A DNA stretch of 64,000 nucleotides. Origin: Lachancea kluyveri NRRL Y-12651. Lineage: Eukaryota; Ascomycota; Saccharomycetes; Saccharomycetales; Saccharomycetaceae. The stretch spans positions 1,551,623 through 1,615,622 of the forward strand of contig CM000694.1 in assembly GCA_000149225.2 (NCBI GenBank). Direction: 5' to 3'. The translations under genes and the position numbers were made by a program. The notes beneath the pieces are model-generated. The model did no database searches. It was not told the DNA's origin and saw nothing but the letters and a program-made list of their open reading frames with translations. Below, piece by piece: positions 62,887-64,000 of this stretch; the stretch's first letter is position 1; every line of letters begins with the position of its first letter.

Positions 62887-63858
62887 ATGAGTTTCCTTGA
62901 GAGGCTTTCCAAATTGAAAAAAACCACGATACCATCAACAACAAAAAATAATAACGAATCAGCCAAAAAAAACGTCAATAAAGCTGCAAAAGATGTATTA
63001 GAGTCAGAGTCATCACTTCTACCGAAAAGTTATACCAGAGAGGAGGATCCTGCTGTCAAAAGGTTGAAAGAACTAAGACGGAAGGAACAGTTGAAAAAAG
63101 GCACTTTACAAACCAAAAAACCTTCTGTTAGCAGGAAACGATTGGATGACACTGTAACGGAAGCTAGATTTAAAAGAAAAGTGAGAAGCTCGACTGTAAC
63201 AAGACAGACCCTGCCGGTGAACCGTCAACCGATTAAAAAGTTAAGCTTTGACGAGTTGATGAAGCAGGCTGAGCAAAAATCCAAGAATCCACCTTTATCT
63301 CCATCTCCTTTATCAAAAAACGAAAAGAAGAAAGATGTCAAACCAGTGGGGCTATCTTCTAAAATACGTAAAAATGGCTTCAAACTTCCGCACCAAAAAC
63401 GCCCTGTGACAAACGCCAAAAAAAATGTACCTGTGAGTAAGAAAGAGGTACCAGTTAAAATTGCATTGCCTAAGAATAACATAGCACAGCCTAGTGAAAA
63501 ACTTCGTAAAAGGCTAGAAATGAAGCAACAACATAGAAAACGCTATTATGGAGATGAAGATGAGGATGAAGACGACATGGATGACTTCATTGACGATGAC
63601 GATGACGAAGAAGCAGAATATGTAAAGGATCATGGGTACGACAGAGATGAGATTTGGGCTATGTTCAACAAGGGTAAGAGAAGGAGTGATTACTTAGATT
63701 ACGATGAGGATGCTGATGACATGGAAGCAAATGAAGTAGAGATTTTACAAGAAGAAGAACGTGCAAGTAAGATGGCAAGACTAGAAGATAAACGCGAAGA
63801 GAAATGGTTGAAGATGCACGAAGAAGAGAAGAGCAGGCGAAGACTTGGAAAAAAGTAA
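62887..63858 (+). CDS. SPT2: Spt2 histone chaperone / chromatin elongation factor
   Basis: A 323-residue, very basic then acidic protein (S. cerevisiae Spt2 333) that binds H3-H4 and DNA during transcription elongation and limits spurious transcription and recombination. The opening MSFLERLSKLKK and the YTREEDPAVKRLKELRRKE segment are conserved. The C-terminal SPT2 domain includes the acidic DEDEDDMDDFIDDDDDEE tract, YDRDEIWAMFNKGK, the DDMEANEVEILQEEERASKMARLEDKREE helix in parts, and a basic end. It lies downstream of RAD4 on the same strand, as in S. cerevisiae chromosome V. Confidence 0.96.
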   Translation: MSFLERLSKLKKTTIPSTTKNNNESAKKNVNKAAKDVLESESSLLPKSYTREEDPAVKRLKELRRKEQLKKGTLQTKKPSVSRKRLDDTVTEARFKRKVRSSTVTRQTLPVNRQPIKKLSFDELMKQAEQKSKNPPLSPSPLSKNEKKKDVKPVGLSSKIRKNGFKLPHQKRPVTNAKKNVPVSKKEVPVKIALPKNNIAQPSEKLRKRLEMKQQHRKRYYGDEDEDEDDMDDFIDDDDDEEAEYVKDHGYDRDEIWAMFNKGKRRSDYLDYDEDADDMEANEVEILQEEERASKMARLEDKREEKWLKMHEEEKSRRRLGKK

Positions 63859-64000
63859 AATAAATGTATAATGATACACACTAAATACTGAACTTTGCAC
63901 AGTATAAGCTTGTAAAGAAAAGAAAACTAAAATACTCAGATTAATTATTAAAAAGGGCACACGTATGGCAATCTGTACTGCAGGGCTGGGGCTGGAGAAG
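63859..64000. other. SPT2 3' flank to window edge
   Basis: Only 142 bases, AT-rich; no gene is seen before the edge. Confidence 0.6.

Overview
This is nuclear chromosome sequence from a budding yeast of the family Saccharomycetaceae. Nearly every large open frame reads as an ortholog of a Saccharomyces cerevisiae gene, the genes are almost intron-free, and the single clear intron (UBC13) has the canonical GTATGT / TACTAAC / CAG signals. The gene order is the most informative large-scale feature. Read from right to left it interleaves genes that S. cerevisiae carries on chromosome V (SPT2, RAD4, GCG1, CHD1, PAB1, BCK2, CCA1, ADK2, RAD3, BRR2, RAD24, TMT1, ECM32) with genes on chromosome IV (ILT1/YDR090C, RLI1, UBC13, MSH6, TVP15). 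There is one copy each of the genes that are duplicated pairs in S. cerevisiae: DNF1/DNF2, RPH1/GIS1, GRX3/GRX4 and BMH1/BMH2. That is the pattern of a lineage that did not undergo the whole-genome duplication (Zygosaccharomyces, Torulaspora, Lachancea or a relative). I cannot fix the genus from sequence alone.

Layout. 1-3.4 kb: the 5' part of an unrecognised minus-strand gene at the edge, then TVP15 and the 14-3-3 gene BMH. 3.4-9 kb: an accessory island between BMH and ECM32, which are neighbours in the conserved order. It holds a long region with no clear gene, an unusual secreted or membrane-anchored protein gene with an in-frame UGA near its start, two Ty1/delta-like LTRs (one a solo LTR with perfect 5-bp target duplications) and a tRNA-Gln(UUG). 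9-64 kb: a conserved block of 20 genes (ECM32, TMT1, GRX, RAD24, BRR2, RAD3, ADK2, MSH6, RPH1/GIS1, CCA1, BCK2, DNF, UBC13, PAB1, CHD1, RLI1, GCG1, ILT1, RAD4, SPT2).

Functionally the block mixes DNA repair and checkpoint genes (RAD24, RAD3, MSH6, RAD4, UBC13), chromatin (RPH1/GIS1, CHD1, SPT2), RNA and translation (ECM32, BRR2, CCA1, PAB1, RLI1, tRNA-Gln), redox and glutathione metabolism (GRX, GCG1) and membrane traffic (DNF, TVP15). Regulatory signals visible in the sequence include MCB/SCB-type sites in the ADK2-MSH6 promoter, Rap1-, RRPE- and PAC-like sites before RLI1, an A-rich PAB1 leader, and TCACGTGA sites before many of the genes.

The most unusual part is the 3.4-9 kb island. I see no CRISPR array, operon-like cluster or centromere.
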